DNA from: Candidatus Aquicultor sp.
Lineage (GTDB): Bacteria > Actinomycetota > Aquicultoria > Aquicultorales > Aquicultoraceae
Assembly: GCA_036504445.1 (NCBI GenBank)
Contig: DASXVE010000023.1
Span: 1 to 64,000 of the forward strand
Reading direction: 5' to 3'
DNA length: 64,000 nucleotides
Shown here one piece after another: positions 23,340-34,173 of the stretch; the stretch's first letter is position 1, and the number at the start of each line of letters is the position of its first letter. The position numbers were made by a program, and so were the translations under genes. The notes under the pieces were generated by a model that saw nothing but the letters and a program-made list of their open reading frames with translations, had not been told where the DNA came from and did not search any database.

Positions 23340-24585
23340 AACGATTGTTGAAAAGATATTAAGCGAGCATTGCACGACCGATGCTTATGCGGGAGATATA
23401 GTTGTAGCCGAAATCGACGCGGCGTTAGTACAGGATGGAACCGGACCACTGGCGGTTCAGCAGCTTCAAAAACTTGGGATGGAAAAGGCGGCAAAGCCGG
23501 AGCGTACGGTTCTCTTTATCGACCATGCGGCCCCAAGCCCACGAAAAGAGCTTTCAAACGCTCATAAGATATTAAGGGATTTTGCGGCAAAAACGGGAGC
23601 AATCCTCTCGGATGTTAACGAGGGCGTGTGCCACCAGCGGATGGTCGAGCGCTACATGAACCCCGGTGAAGTCTTAATCGGTGCGGATTCGCACACCTGT
23701 ACGGCGGGTGCGCTCGGTGCATTTGCGACAGGCATGGGCTCGACCGATGTTGCGATAGGTATTGCATCGGGGCAGACCTGGCTTCGGGTGCCGGAGACGT
23801 TTAAGGTGTATGTTACCGGAGAATTTCAGCACGGTGTGTACCCGAAAGACTTTATGCTGCATTTTATAGGTATGATCGGCGCCGATGGCGCTACATATAA
23901 AGCCCTCGAGTTTTGCGGGCCGACCATTGATGCTATGGATATGTCGGGTAGGTTTACCCTGGCAAACATGGCGGTCGAAGCCGGAGCAAAAGCGGGGCTC
24001 TTCCAATCCGATGAAACCACGAAGAAGTACCTTGAAGAGTGCGGTCGCGGCGATAAGTGGAGCGAAGTAAAAGCGGATGAGGACGCCGTATACGAAGCGG
24101 TTTATGAGATCGACATATCGACGTTGGAGCCGACGATTTCGTGCCCCCACACAGTCGATAATACAAAGACGATACAAGAAGTTGCAGGCACCACAGTCGA
24201 CCAGGTATTTATCGGCACGTGTACGAACGGCCGCATTGAGGACCTGCGGATTGCAGCGCAAATTCTGGCAGGCAAAAAACGTAACCCGAACACCAGGCTT
24301 CTGGTATGTCCGGCATCAAATGACGTGTACTTAAAGGCGATTGAAGAGGGCATCATCGCGAAGTTGGTTGCCGCAGGTGCAGCAATCGTTAACCCCGGCT
24401 GCGGTGCGTGTGTCGGCGTTCATGGCGGTATTTTAGGTGACGGCGAGGTGTGCCTCGCAACGCAGAACCGCAACTTCCAGGGCCGCATGGGTAACCCGGA
24501 AGGGTTTATCTATTTGAGCTCACCGGCGGTTGCAGCGGCGACGGCAATCGAGGGCGTCATTGCCGACCCGCGAAAGTATCTATAA
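23320..24585 (+). CDS. aconitase/homoaconitase large subunit (LeuC-like)
   Basis: About 421 residues of the LeuC/HacA type. Iron-sulfur ligands are in GTCTNGRIEDLR and NPGCGACVG, with [20 protein letters not shown] in the active site. It should dehydrate and rehydrate citrate/isocitrate or the homo-series analogue with the next gene's product. It overlaps the synthase gene by 20 bases if TTG 23320 is used, or 8 bases from GTG 23332. The purine-rich AGGAAAGGAAAGGAG before it fits either poorly, suggesting translational coupling. It is a clear paralogue of leuC at 42574. Confidence 0.92.
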   Translation: MSLNVGKTIVEKILSEHCTTDAYAGDIVVAEIDAALVQDGTGPLAVQQLQKLGMEKAAKPERTVLFIDHAAPSPRKELSNAHKILRDFAAKTGAILSDVNEGVCHQRMVERYMNPGEVLIGADSHTCTAGALGAFATGMGSTDVAIGIASGQTWLRVPETFKVYVTGEFQHGVYPKDFMLHFIGMIGADGATYKALEFCGPTIDAMDMSGRFTLANMAVEAGAKAGLFQSDETTKKYLEECGRGDKWSEVKADEDAVYEAVYEIDISTLEPTISCPHTVDNTKTIQEVAGTTVDQVFIGTCTNGRIEDLRIAAQILAGKKRNPNTRLLVCPASNDVYLKAIEEGIIAKLVAAGAAIVNPGCGACVGVHGGILGDGEVCLATQNRNFQGRMGNPEGFIYLSSPAVAAATAIEGVIADPRKYL

Positions 24586-24600
24586 ATTCGAGGAGTAACG

Positions 24601-25104
24601 ATGCAAATACAAGGAAACGCATGGAAATTTGGAGATAGTATCAGCACCGACCACATAGCCCCGGGAAGGTTGTTTCATTTGAGAACCAATCTGCCGGAGC
24701 TTGCAAAGCATGTTCTCGAGGATGCCGACCCCGAGTTTGCGGGCAAGGTGCAACCGGGCGACTTTGTCGTAGGCGGCAAAAACTTTGGCCTTGGCTCAAG
24801 CCGCGAGCATGCGCCGACTATCATTAAACTGGCCGGCGTAGGTGCCGTACTTGCCGAATCGTATGCCAGAATCTTCTATCGCAATGCGATCAATGTAGGG
24901 CTTCCGGTTCTTATCTGCGACACCACGCAGATCGACCAGGGCGATGAGCTCGAAGTTGATGTCAGTAAAGGTGAGGTAAGAGATATCACGAAGGGCATTA
25001 CCATTAAGGCTAAACCGCTGCCGGATGTCATGATTAAAATCCTCAATGACGGCGGTTTGCTCGAGCACTTCCGCAAGAACGGCGGGTTTGCACTCGAGGC
25101 ATAA
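24601..25104 (+). CDS. aconitase/homoaconitase small subunit (LeuD-like)
   Basis: 167 residues: ISTDHIAPGRLFHLRTNLPE start, GGKNFGLGSSREHAPTIIK core and FYRNAINVGLPVLIC. The substrate-recognition loop reads HLRT, with an Arg as described for archaeal homoaconitases that grip a distal carboxylate; the second LeuD in this window has YLKT. That difference supports a tricarboxylate substrate here, as inference. GGAG precedes ATG 24601, 15 bases after the large subunit. Confidence 0.9.
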   Translation: MQIQGNAWKFGDSISTDHIAPGRLFHLRTNLPELAKHVLEDADPEFAGKVQPGDFVVGGKNFGLGSSREHAPTIIKLAGVGAVLAESYARIFYRNAINVGLPVLICDTTQIDQGDELEVDVSKGEVRDITKGITIKAKPLPDVMIKILNDGGLLEHFRKNGGFALEA

Positions 25105-25178
25105 GCTCATCTAAAACGCCAGGTGATTTACTAAACACCAGCTACGTGATATAAATAATACTTTAGGGAGTTCATTCA

Positions 25179-25206
25179 GCGGAGCGCGATGCTCCGCTTC
25201 TTTTTA
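25179..25206 (+). terminator. intrinsic terminator/attenuator before the dehydrogenase gene
   Basis: GCGGAGC (25179-25185) and GCTCCGC (25191-25197) pair around GCGAT, then TTCTTTTT. It lies between the small aconitase subunit and the dehydrogenase, so only part of the transcripts should continue unless a separate promoter serves the latter. Confidence 0.82.
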
Positions 25207-25239
25207 GATGCACATCGTTTTAAGGAAAGGTGGCAAAAC

Positions 25240-26310
25240 GTGTATACGATTACGATGATTCCCGGTGACGGTATCGGGCCGGAGATTTCTGAAGCAATGC
25301 GCCGCGTTGTCGAGTCGACCGGTGTAAAAATTGATTGGGACGTGCAGGAAGCCGGAGCGGATGTTATGGATAAATACGGGACACCGCTTCCCGACCACGT
25401 GCTTGATTCAATCAAGAAGAATAAAGTCGCTATAAAGGGGCCGATTACCACACCGGTTGGTACGGGATTTCGAAGTGTAAATGTAACCCTGCGGAAAGCG
25501 CTCGATCTCTATGTAAATCTTCGCCCCGTATATAGCTTAAAAGGCGTAAGGAGCCGATTCGAAGACATCGACCTTATAATCGTTCGCGAGAACACTGAGG
25601 ACCTCTATGCCGGTATCGAATTCGAAGAGGGCAGCAAGGACGCGAAAGAGCTTATCGATTTCTTGAAAGCACGCGGCGCTAAGATTCGCTTTGAGGATGC
25701 GGGGATTAGCATCAAGCCGATCTCGATTTCGGGCAGCGAGCGCATTGTGCGTTTTGCCTACGATTACGCTCAGCGCGAAGGCCGCAAGAAAGTAACCGCT
25801 ATTCACAAGGCGAACATCATGAAGTATTCGGACGGATTGTTCCTGCGCGTAGCAAACCAAGTCGGCGAGCAGTATCCGGATATCGAGACCGAAGATAGAA
25901 TCGTCGACAACATGTGCATGCAGCTTGTCCAGAAACCTGAACTCTACGACGTGCTGGTATGCCCTAACCTCTACGGGGATATCTTGAGCGATCTTTGCTC
26001 GGGCTTGATCGGCGGTTTAGGCATGGCCCCCGGCGCAAATATCGGCACCGAGCATGCGGTGTTCGAGCCGGTTCACGGCAGCGCGCCGAAATATGCCGGG
26101 CAGAACAAGGTAAACCCGGCCGCTCTAATATTATCGAGCGTTTTAATGCTCAAGCATATCGGCGAGCGCGAGGCGGCTGACAAAGTATTTAACGCCACCG
26201 CCGATGTTATTGCAGAAGGCAAACGCGTGACCTATGATCTTGGCGGTACTGCCGGTACATCGCAAATGGCCGATGCCATTATCGATAAGATATTGCCTAC
26301 GAACCCTTAG
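25240..26310 (+). CDS. isocitrate (or homoisocitrate) dehydrogenase
   Basis: A 356-residue beta-decarboxylating dehydrogenase. The substrate motif [12 protein letters not shown] with LDLYVNLRP has the Ser/Asn arrangement of isocitrate dehydrogenases and differs from the leuB at 44462. [16 protein letters not shown] and [15 protein letters not shown] follow. Lys-Tyr in the last block matches NADP-specificity residues of E. coli Icd, but the later Arg position reads Gly ([10 protein letters not shown]), so the coenzyme is unclear. GTG 25240 has AAAGGTGG at 25225-25232; an earlier in-frame ATG lies inside the terminator stem and is rejected. It completes the acetyl-CoA to 2-oxoglutarate route. 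Its last 14 bases overlap the convergent sortase gene. Confidence 0.88.
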   Translation: MYTITMIPGDGIGPEISEAMRRVVESTGVKIDWDVQEAGADVMDKYGTPLPDHVLDSIKKNKVAIKGPITTPVGTGFRSVNVTLRKALDLYVNLRPVYSLKGVRSRFEDIDLIIVRENTEDLYAGIEFEEGSKDAKELIDFLKARGAKIRFEDAGISIKPISISGSERIVRFAYDYAQREGRKKVTAIHKANIMKYSDGLFLRVANQVGEQYPDIETEDRIVDNMCMQLVQKPELYDVLVCPNLYGDILSDLCSGLIGGLGMAPGANIGTEHAVFEPVHGSAPKYAGQNKVNPAALILSSVLMLKHIGEREAADKVFNATADVIAEGKRVTYDLGGTAGTSQMADAIIDKILPTNP

Positions 26311-27157
26311 CGATAACCACATACCTCTGCGCCGCGCTATATAACGGATGGCATGCAAATATAGTAAGCGTTCGATCGGGTGTCGGATTCGTTATGCTCA
26401 TCTCTGTCGGCAATACGACTTTTTGCCCCACCACTTTATATACGTACTGGTGCGACCCTCTGGTTATGTAAATGGGGTCCCCCACTTTCAACGCATCTAT
26501 ATAGTAGAAGGGCCGGGTGTGCGTTACCCGGTGTCCACCGATGACGGCATTGCCCACATCCCCGGGAAGCGCGGTTTCTTCTAAATGACCGGGTCCGAGT
26601 GCAAGGACATCTTGCCCTGCGCCTTCATAGACGGTTTCGTTGACCCCGATTTTAGGGATTACGATTTTCGCGATGGCCGACCCATACTTAGGTCTCTCCT
26701 GCGCCGTTGTTGGGATCGTGACAGGAGCCGGGGCAGGAGGCGGATCGGCTGGTTGCGCTACGGCGGCTTGTTTAGGAGCGCTCGCGGGCTTTGTGGTATT
26801 TGCTTGTGTAACGGCAGTGCTCGCCGGTTTTACAGCGCCGGTTTGCTCAGCCGTCTTTGCCGGCTTTATATCGCCGGCTCGTTCGGCGGCACGGGCTTGT
26901 CTTATCGCCTCGCCTCCCGCTGCGGTCTCTTGTTGCCGGGCTGCGGTGTCTTTCAGGCGTTGTGCCGATTGGGATGAGCCCGAACGAGGCGGCACATACT
27001 TTTCCGGAGTTTTCAACTGAGCGCTTTGCACGATTGTCTTTCCGCGTGCTTCGGCGTTTCGGTCTAAGGGTGCGGTTTTAATCATGAGAACGCTTAACGC
27101 ACTCACGAATGCTACGGCGGCGATTATCAATGCAATGATGCTGCGTTTTCGATACAT
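26297..27157 (-). CDS. class E-like sortase
   Basis: 286 residues: N-terminal signal anchor (about 5-27), a long Ala/Pro/Lys/Thr-rich linker (about 40-150, with repeated KPA/KTAEQ-like units), then the sortase domain. Catalytic elements are [11 protein letters not shown] (His), [12 protein letters not shown] (Cys) and SAAQRYVV (Arg). Sortases of this class join cell-wall proteins by transpeptidation at LPxTG-like or LAxTG-like motifs. No obvious substrate with such a motif and C-terminal anchor is encoded in the window. AAAGGTAG lies before the start. Confidence 0.9.
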   Translation of the reverse strand: MYRKRSIIALIIAAVAFVSALSVLMIKTAPLDRNAEARGKTIVQSAQLKTPEKYVPPRSGSSQSAQRLKDTAARQQETAAGGEAIRQARAAERAGDIKPAKTAEQTGAVKPASTAVTQANTTKPASAPKQAAVAQPADPPPAPAPVTIPTTAQERPKYGSAIAKIVIPKIGVNETVYEGAGQDVLALGPGHLEETALPGDVGNAVIGGHRVTHTRPFYYIDALKVGDPIYITRGSHQYVYKVVGQKVVLPTEMSITNPTPDRTLTIFACHPLYSAAQRYVVIAKGS

Positions 27158-27337
27158 ATTGTTTAGCTACCTTTCTGTAAATCGCAAGTCTCCAAGGCAA
27201 AGCCTGTATTGGATTTTTTACGCAGCATCAATTATATGAACCTGGGCACCGTGAGTCTAGAAAAGAGGGCTAAGGTGAGAAGCGTTGAGCTAAGAGGAGT
27301 AGGCATACGAACCGCCCGATATATCCTGCGGATTTAC

Positions 27338-27367
27338 TTGACACCCACCACTCGAATTTTATATAAT
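27338..27367 (+). promoter_or_regulatory. sigma-A promoter of the ilv operon
   Basis: TTGACA 27338-27343, 18-base spacer, TATAAT 27362-27367: both hexamers are consensus. Transcription would begin about 27374, at the 5' edge of the T-box leader. Confidence 0.9.
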
Positions 27368-27373
27368 ATCATC

Positions 27374-27751
27374 TAATATTCTCCAAATAGGGAGAACATA
27401 GCTGTAATGCTAAAGGCTATGAAGGGGAGTAGTAAGCTTTCTTACTGTAGGAGCGAGCCGGGGATGGTGCGAAGCCGGTACAAGACGAAAGCCGAATGTC
27501 GCCCCGGAGCCGGCCACCTGAACAGCAATAGGGTTGATAATGATAAGGTTTATAACCATAGCGCTTAGTAGTTTGGCCCGTGATATCCGCGTTACGGATA
27601 CAAGTGCAGCACGCCCGTAAACCAAGAGATAATGAAATAGCTTGGCGAAGAAACGCCCGGTTACGTAAGAGTCGGTTTGGCGCGCTGAAGTTGGGTGGTA
27701 CCGCGTGAGAATCCTCTCGTCCCATATGGGGCTGAGAGGTTTTTATTTTTT
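27374..27751 (+). promoter_or_regulatory. T-box riboswitch leader of ilvD operon, probable valine specifier
   Basis: The T-box sequence AAGTTGGGTGGTACCGCG (27688-27705) is present in full. Downstream, CCTCTC/GAGAGG with an inner CCC/GGG stem and T-run (27713-27750) forms the terminator that competes with the antiterminator. Stem I upstream has the usual AGCGAGCCGGGGATGGTGCG distal part (near 27452-27471). In the specifier loop GAATGTCGCCCCGGAG, the likely codon is GTC 27498-27500 (Val); reading one base off is possible. Uncharged tRNA would switch on ilvD and the genes behind it. Confidence 0.92.
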
Positions 27752-27780
27752 ATAGTACAAGCCGAGGATATGGAGGCGCT

Positions 27781-29445
27781 ATGTCAACGAGAAGTGATGA
27801 GGTTAAAAAAGGGGTTATTCGGGCACCGCATCGGTCGCTTCTGCGAGCAACCGGTCTTACGGATGAGGAGATATCGCGGCCGTTTATCGGTATCGCCAAC
27901 TCCGCAAACGATGTAATTCCCGGGCACATACACCTTGATAAGATAGCCGAGGCCGTAAAAGCGGGAATTCGTCTCGCGGGCGGCACCCCGTTCGAGTTCT
28001 CAACCATCGGGGTGTGCGACGGTATTGCGATGAATCATCCGGGCATGAAGTATTCGCTTCCAAGCCGCGAGATTATCGCCGATTCCGTTGAGCTTGTCGT
28101 TGAAGCCCATCGCTTCGATGCGCTCGTTCTTATTCCAAGCTGCGACAAAGTAACGCCCGGTATGCTGATGGCGGCCGCCAGGGTTAATATCCCAACGGTT
28201 GTTGTAAGCGGCGGGCCGATGCTTGCCGGTAAATACGATGGGAAGGACATCGACCTGATCAGCGTCTTCGAGGCGGTCGGTGCGGTGTCGTCGGGCGCGA
28301 TGACCGAAGAAGAGCTTGCCGAGTTTGAAGCTTGCGCCTGCCCGACATGCGGTTCGTGCGCCGGTATGTTCACGGCTAATACTATGAACTGCCTGACCGA
28401 GGCCATCGGTTTGGGTCTTCCTGGTAACGGGACGATTCCCGCCCCGTACTCTGAAAGAATCAGGCTTGCCAAGCATGCCGGCATGGCGGTTATGAACCTG
28501 CTTGCAAAAAATATTACGCCGGATAAGATACTTACGAACGATGCGTTTCGCAACGCGCTCACTGTTGACATGGCGCTCGGCGGCTCGACGAACACTATGC
28601 TGCACCTGGCGGCGATCGCTCACGAAACCGGTTTGGAATTCGATTTGAAACTGGCGGATAAGATCAGCCAGAGCACGCCGAACCTGTGCAAGATAAGCCC
28701 TGCGGGCACACAGCATATCGAAGATCTGTACCGCGCAGGCGGCATCATGGCGGTTATGGCCGAGCTGAATAAGGGCGGCTATTTGAAGACGAACACCGTG
28801 ACGGCAACAGGGAAAACCCTTGCCGAGAATCTCGAGGGCGTTAGCGTTCTCGACAGCAATATTGTTCGCCCGCTCGACAATCCGTACTCAGCGACGGGTG
28901 GCCTTGCCATACTCTTCGGAAACCTGGCGCAAGACGGCGCTGTGGTCAAGCAGGCGGCGGTCAAAGAAAGCATGCTCGTTCATTCGGGGCCGGCTCGCGT
29001 ATTTGATGGTGAAGCTGAAGCGACCGACGCGATAATCGGTGGAAAGATAAAAGCCGGTGACGTTATCGTTATCCGATATGAAGGGCCGAAAGGCGGCCCC
29101 GGTATGCGTGAAATGTTAACGCCGACTTCCGCGCTCGCCGGTATGGGCCTGGATGATAAAGTGGCGCTTATCACCGACGGGCGTTTCTCGGGCGGCACAC
29201 GAGGTGCTGCGATAGGGCACGTCTCGCCGGAGGCACAAGAACGTGGCCCGATTGCCGCAGTGCAAGAAGGCGATACTATCGAGATCGATATTCCCGGCAG
29301 GAAGCTTAACGTAAAGCTCTCAGACGAGAAGATCCAGGAGAGGTTGAAGAGCTGGACAACTCCTGCACCGCGGGTTACAAAAGGATATCTCGCGCTTTAC
29401 GCGCGGATGGTTTCATCCGCCGCAAAAGGTGCTGTTATAGAGTAA
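27781..29445 (+). CDS. ilvD: dihydroxy-acid dehydratase
   Basis: 554 residues, full length. Iron-sulfur Cys lie in [12 protein letters not shown] and [35 protein letters not shown] near the C-terminus is the other family mark. It forms 2-oxoisovalerate and 2-oxo-3-methylvalerate for Val, Leu and Ile. GGAGG precedes ATG 27781. First gene behind the T-box, followed by ilvB after 51 bases. Confidence 0.97.
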   Translation: MSTRSDEVKKGVIRAPHRSLLRATGLTDEEISRPFIGIANSANDVIPGHIHLDKIAEAVKAGIRLAGGTPFEFSTIGVCDGIAMNHPGMKYSLPSREIIADSVELVVEAHRFDALVLIPSCDKVTPGMLMAAARVNIPTVVVSGGPMLAGKYDGKDIDLISVFEAVGAVSSGAMTEEELAEFEACACPTCGSCAGMFTANTMNCLTEAIGLGLPGNGTIPAPYSERIRLAKHAGMAVMNLLAKNITPDKILTNDAFRNALTVDMALGGSTNTMLHLAAIAHETGLEFDLKLADKISQSTPNLCKISPAGTQHIEDLYRAGGIMAVMAELNKGGYLKTNTVTATGKTLAENLEGVSVLDSNIVRPLDNPYSATGGLAILFGNLAQDGAVVKQAAVKESMLVHSGPARVFDGEAEATDAIIGGKIKAGDVIVIRYEGPKGGPGMREMLTPTSALAGMGLDDKVALITDGRFSGGTRGAAIGHVSPEAQERGPIAAVQEGDTIEIDIPGRKLNVKLSDEKIQERLKSWTTPAPRVTKGYLALYARMVSSAAKGAVIE

Positions 29446-29496
29446 TTGTAAGACTTGCCCTTACCGGGGCGGACAAAGATCAGGAGGTGATGTGTT

Positions 29497-31272
29497 ATGC
29501 GCATTACAGGAGCAGAAGCATTAATTAAAAGTTTGGAGATGGAGGGCGTAGAGGTACTCTTCGGCTATCCCGGCGGGATGGTCCTTCCCATCTATGATGC
29601 GCTTTACGATTGCAAGACGATCCGTCACGTCCTGGTTCGACACGAGCAGTGTGCCGGCCACGCGGCGGACGGTTACGCGCGAGCGACCGGTAAAGTGGGC
29701 GTCTGTCTGGTGACATCCGGGCCGGGCGCAACAAACCTGGTTACAGGGCTGGCGAACGCATTTATGGATTCCGTTCCCATGGTTGCCATAACCGGACAGG
29801 TAGCAACGACGGTGCTTGGCACCGATGCGTTTCAGGAAGCGGACGTCACAGGGATAACCCTGCCGATTACCAAACATAATTTCCTCGTGAAAGATGTGAG
29901 CCTGTTGCCGACGATTATCCGCCAGGCGTTCCAGCTTGCCGGATCAGGCAGGCCCGGACCGGTTCTCATCGATATACCAATCGATGTTGCGCGAGCGGAA
30001 ATTGATTTCAAATATCCTGACGCAATGACGATTCCGGGGTATAAGCCCACGTACAAAGGCCATGCGAAGCAGATCAAAGAGGCGGCTAAGCTTATCACCC
30101 AAGCCAAAAAACCGATCATCTACGCGGGCGGCGGCATTCCGAAATCGGAAGCGTGGGAAGAGCTGCGCGCTCTCGCGGAAATGGTACAAATCCCGGTCAC
30201 GACAACGCTTATGGGCAAGGGCGCATTCCCGGATAGCCACGAACTGGCTCTCGGGATGCTCGGCATGCACGGTACACGCTATGCTAATTACGCCATCATG
30301 GACAGCGACTTAATCCTGGCGCTCGGCGTTCGCTTCGACGATCGTGCAACCGGCAAGGTCTCGGCTTTCGCGCCGCACGCGAAAATCGTTCACGTGGATA
30401 TCGACCCGGCGGAAATCGGCAAAAATGTCGCAGTTGACCTGCCGATCGTTGGTGACGTGAAGATAGTTATTAAGGACATGATCGCGGCGGTGCACAAAAT
30501 CGAGGGTCCGTATGCCGACAAGTCGGCGTGGCACGCCAAGATCAATGGATGGAAAGAGCGGTATCCGCTCCATTACCACCAGGAAGACGTGATCAAACCG
30601 CAGTACATTATTGAGAAGATCAGCGAGCTGACGCGTGACAGGGATTCGGTTATCACCACCGGTGTCGGTCAGAATCAAATGTGGTCGGCGCTGTTCTGCG
30701 GGGTGGACAGACCCAGAAGTTTCCTCTCGTCGGGCGGTTTAGGTACGATGGGATTCGGTTTGCCGGCGGCAATCGGTGCTCAGCTCGGTCGCCCGGACGC
30801 AGTTGTTGTCGACATTGACGGTGATGGATGTGTCCAGATGGTATCGCAAGAGCTTGCTACCATTGCGGCGGAGAAGCTGCCGGTCATTGTAGCGATTTTG
30901 AACAACCGTTATCTCGGTAACGTTCGCCAGTGGCAGGAACTCTTTTATAACCACCGCTACTCAAGCGTTGATCTCGATGTTGGCACGCCGGACTTCGTTA
31001 AGCTGGCCGATGCCTATGGCATTAAGGGAGTTCGCGTGACCGAAGTTGCGGATGTTGAAACAACGCTTAGGGCGGCGATAGAGGCACGCGAGCCGATTGT
31101 CATAGATTTCATGGTCGCGCGCGAAGAAAATATTTACCCCATGGTGGCCCCGGGTTCGTCAATCGACGAGATGCTCGGTGGCATCCCCGGTGCGCCGCTA
31201 AGCCAGATGCTAGACGAGGAAGAGGAGGTTGAGGAGAATGAAGCATATCCTGTCGGTTCTAGTAGAGAATAA
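29497..31272 (+). CDS. ilvB: acetolactate synthase large subunit
   Basis: 591 residues with the three ThDP-enzyme domains: EVLFGYPGGMVLPIYDAL and the catalytic Glu region (VRHEQCAGHAADGYAR), a central FAD domain, and the C-terminal ThDP motif GDGCVQM ... NNRYLGNVRQWQ. It condenses pyruvate into acetolactate or acetohydroxybutyrate. AGGAGGTGA precedes ATG 29497. The acidic tail (DEEEEVEENEAY) overlaps the start of ilvN. Confidence 0.97.
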   Translation: MRITGAEALIKSLEMEGVEVLFGYPGGMVLPIYDALYDCKTIRHVLVRHEQCAGHAADGYARATGKVGVCLVTSGPGATNLVTGLANAFMDSVPMVAITGQVATTVLGTDAFQEADVTGITLPITKHNFLVKDVSLLPTIIRQAFQLAGSGRPGPVLIDIPIDVARAEIDFKYPDAMTIPGYKPTYKGHAKQIKEAAKLITQAKKPIIYAGGGIPKSEAWEELRALAEMVQIPVTTTLMGKGAFPDSHELALGMLGMHGTRYANYAIMDSDLILALGVRFDDRATGKVSAFAPHAKIVHVDIDPAEIGKNVAVDLPIVGDVKIVIKDMIAAVHKIEGPYADKSAWHAKINGWKERYPLHYHQEDVIKPQYIIEKISELTRDRDSVITTGVGQNQMWSALFCGVDRPRSFLSSGGLGTMGFGLPAAIGAQLGRPDAVVVDIDGDGCVQMVSQELATIAAEKLPVIVAILNNRYLGNVRQWQELFYNHRYSSVDLDVGTPDFVKLADAYGIKGVRVTEVADVETTLRAAIEAREPIVIDFMVAREENIYPMVAPGSSIDEMLGGIPGAPLSQMLDEEEEVEENEAYPVGSSRE

Positions 31273-31726
31273 AGCTGGTGTTTTGGCACGAGTCTCCGGC
31301 CTCTTTAGCAGGCGCGGCTTTAACATCGACAGCCTCGCTGTCGGCCCAACGGAGAACCCCGATATCTCACGCATGACAATCGTTGTTGATGCGGATGAGA
31401 CCAGGCTCGAGCAAATAACTAAACAGCTGCACAAGCTGGTAAACGTGTTAAAAATCAGCGACCTCGATCCGAAAGAGACGGTCACGCGGGAACTTGTACT
31501 TATCAAGGTGAATGCCAACCCGAACATACGGGCGGAGATCATAGAAACCGCGAGCATCTTCAGGGCCAATATCATCGATGTAAGCAAGTCGACGCTTACC
31601 ATAGAGATTACCGGAACGTCGGACAAGATACAGGCTCTCGAGGACCTTTTGCGCCCGTACGGTATAAAAGAGCTGGTGCGCACAGGTAAAATAGCGCTAG
31701 CTCGCGGCAAAATAGCTGAAGCTTAA
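31238..31726 (+). CDS. ilvN: acetolactate synthase regulatory subunit
   Basis: 162 residues: N-terminal ACT domain (HILSVLVENKAGVLARVSG, GFNIDSLAVGPTE) and second ACT-like domain ending RTGKIALARG. It confers valine feedback on IlvB. ATG 31238 overlaps ilvB by 35 bases and has AGAGGAGG at 31221-31228 inside ilvB; a TTG at 31229 is less likely. The overlap implies coupled synthesis in matched amounts. Confidence 0.95.
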   Translation: MKHILSVLVENKAGVLARVSGLFSRRGFNIDSLAVGPTENPDISRMTIVVDADETRLEQITKQLHKLVNVLKISDLDPKETVTRELVLIKVNANPNIRAEIIETASIFRANIIDVSKSTLTIEITGTSDKIQALEDLLRPYGIKELVRTGKIALARGKIAEA

Positions 31727-31770
31727 TATCTGGGGAGCCAGTATAATATTAGCTTGTCAACATGCAAGCA

Positions 31771-31791
31771 AGCATAAGTTTATGCTATAAT
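31771..31791 (+). promoter_or_regulatory. extended -10 promoter with overlapping dyad before ilvC
   Basis: TGCTATAAT (31783-31791) is an extended -10. AGCATAA-GT-TTATGCT (31771-31786) is a perfect 7-bp dyad ending on the -10, a likely operator. This suggests ilvC can be transcribed separately from the T-box unit. Confidence 0.55.
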
Positions 31792-31802
31792 TGTTGGATT
31801 GA

Positions 31803-32837
<1,035 letters not shown>

Positions 32838-32960
32838 ACTGCTTCCGGCAGGTCAAATGTACAAAACGGTTAAGCGATAGTATAATAAAACACAATAGTT
32901 TGTACCTACATTCACAAGCTTTCACAAAGTGTGGGATTGTGCGATACAGGAGGAATGTTC

Positions 32961-34109
32961 ATGCGTAAGGATTACATGATGACACCAGGGCCTACGCCCG
33001 TCCCATCTGAGGTTCTGTTGTCACAGGCGCGACCGATGTTTCACCATAGGACGCCTTTATTCGAGGAGCTTCTTGTCTCAGTCGAGGAAGGGCTAAAATA
33101 CGTATTCCAGACAGAGAACGAGGTGCTGATCTATACGGCTTCGGGAACAGGCGTTATGGAATCATCCGTAGTCAACCTGCTATCTGCCGGCGATACGGTA
33201 CTGTGCTGTTCGAACGGTAAATTTGGTGATCGCCTGGTCAAGATTAATGAAACTTACGGCATGAACGTTATCAAGCTCGAGTATGCATGGGATCAAGTTG
33301 TAAAACCCAACGATATCAAGCGCGAGCTCGATGCTCATCCTGATATAAAAGCGGTCTTTGTTGTTCAAAGCGAGACATCGACCGGCGTTCTCAACGACGT
33401 GAAGACGATCGGCGGCATCGTTAAAGATTACCCAGCCGTTTTCGTCGTCGACTCGATTACCGGCATCGGTGCCGTTGAGTGCAGAACCGACCAGTGGAAT
33501 CTCGACATTGTTATGACCGGTTCGCAAAAAGGTCTCATGATGCCGCCGGGGCTCGCCTGTGTGTCGGTGAGCAAAAAAGCATGGGCTAAGACTGAGACCT
33601 CGACCCTTCCGAAATTCTATTTCAGCTGGAAGAAAGCAGCCGATACGCTGGCTAAGAAGACGACGGCGTTTACGCCCGCGGTCTCATTGGTCGTAGGTCT
33701 CGGTGAAGCGCTCAATCTTATGCGTAATGAAGGTTTGGACAATATTATCCATCGGCACAAAATTCTTGCCGATGCCATAAGAGCCGGTCTTGAAGCAATG
33801 GGGCTAAAGCTCTTCGCACCGCCGGAAGGTCGCGGCAGCGCGGTTACTCCGGCATGGGTGCCTGAAGGCGTCGATGGCGGCAAACTCGTTAAGCTGCTTA
33901 AGAGCGAATACGGTATCACTATAGCCGGCGGTCAGGATCATCTTAAAGGTAAGATATTTAGAATCGGCCACCTCGGCTATTTCGATAGGTTCGATATTAT
34001 GACAACGCTTGCGGGCGTTGAGATGGTTCTCTCTGAGCTCGGCTATCCTGTGACATTAGGTATCGGCGTCCAGGCGGCTGAGAAGATTTTCATGGAGAAT
34101 CCGTTCTAG
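32961..34109 (+). CDS. class V aminotransferase, serine-pathway type
   Basis: 382 residues of the alanine-glyoxylate/serine-pyruvate aminotransferase family: TPGPTPVPSEV start, ASGTGVMESSVVNLL, VDSITGIGAVE, and PLP lysine in MTGSQKGLMMPPG. Next to serA, it most likely acts as the 3-phosphohydroxypyruvate (or hydroxypyruvate) aminotransferase in serine synthesis, replacing a classical serC, as seen in other bacteria. ATG 32961 has AGGAGG at 32949-32954; ATG 32955 and 32931 are alternatives. Confidence 0.9.
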   Translation: MRKDYMMTPGPTPVPSEVLLSQARPMFHHRTPLFEELLVSVEEGLKYVFQTENEVLIYTASGTGVMESSVVNLLSAGDTVLCCSNGKFGDRLVKINETYGMNVIKLEYAWDQVVKPNDIKRELDAHPDIKAVFVVQSETSTGVLNDVKTIGGIVKDYPAVFVVDSITGIGAVECRTDQWNLDIVMTGSQKGLMMPPGLACVSVSKKAWAKTETSTLPKFYFSWKKAADTLAKKTTAFTPAVSLVVGLGEALNLMRNEGLDNIIHRHKILADAIRAGLEAMGLKLFAPPEGRGSAVTPAWVPEGVDGGKLVKLLKSEYGITIAGGQDHLKGKIFRIGHLGYFDRFDIMTTLAGVEMVLSELGYPVTLGIGVQAAEKIFMENPF

Positions 34110-34150
34110 AAACACGACCGGCGTTTCAATGCCGGTCGTGTTTCTAGCTT
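34107..34150 (+). terminator. strong hairpin between aminotransferase and serA
   Basis: TAGAAACACGACCGGC (34107-34122, including the aminotransferase stop) pairs perfectly over 16 bp with GCCGGTCGTGTTTCTA (34131-34146), with an 8-base loop. The following GCTTTT is a weak T-run, so it may be a partial terminator or an RNA-stability element between the two genes. Confidence 0.72.
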
Positions 34151-34173
34151 TTAGAGTGTAGGAGGCGATAACT

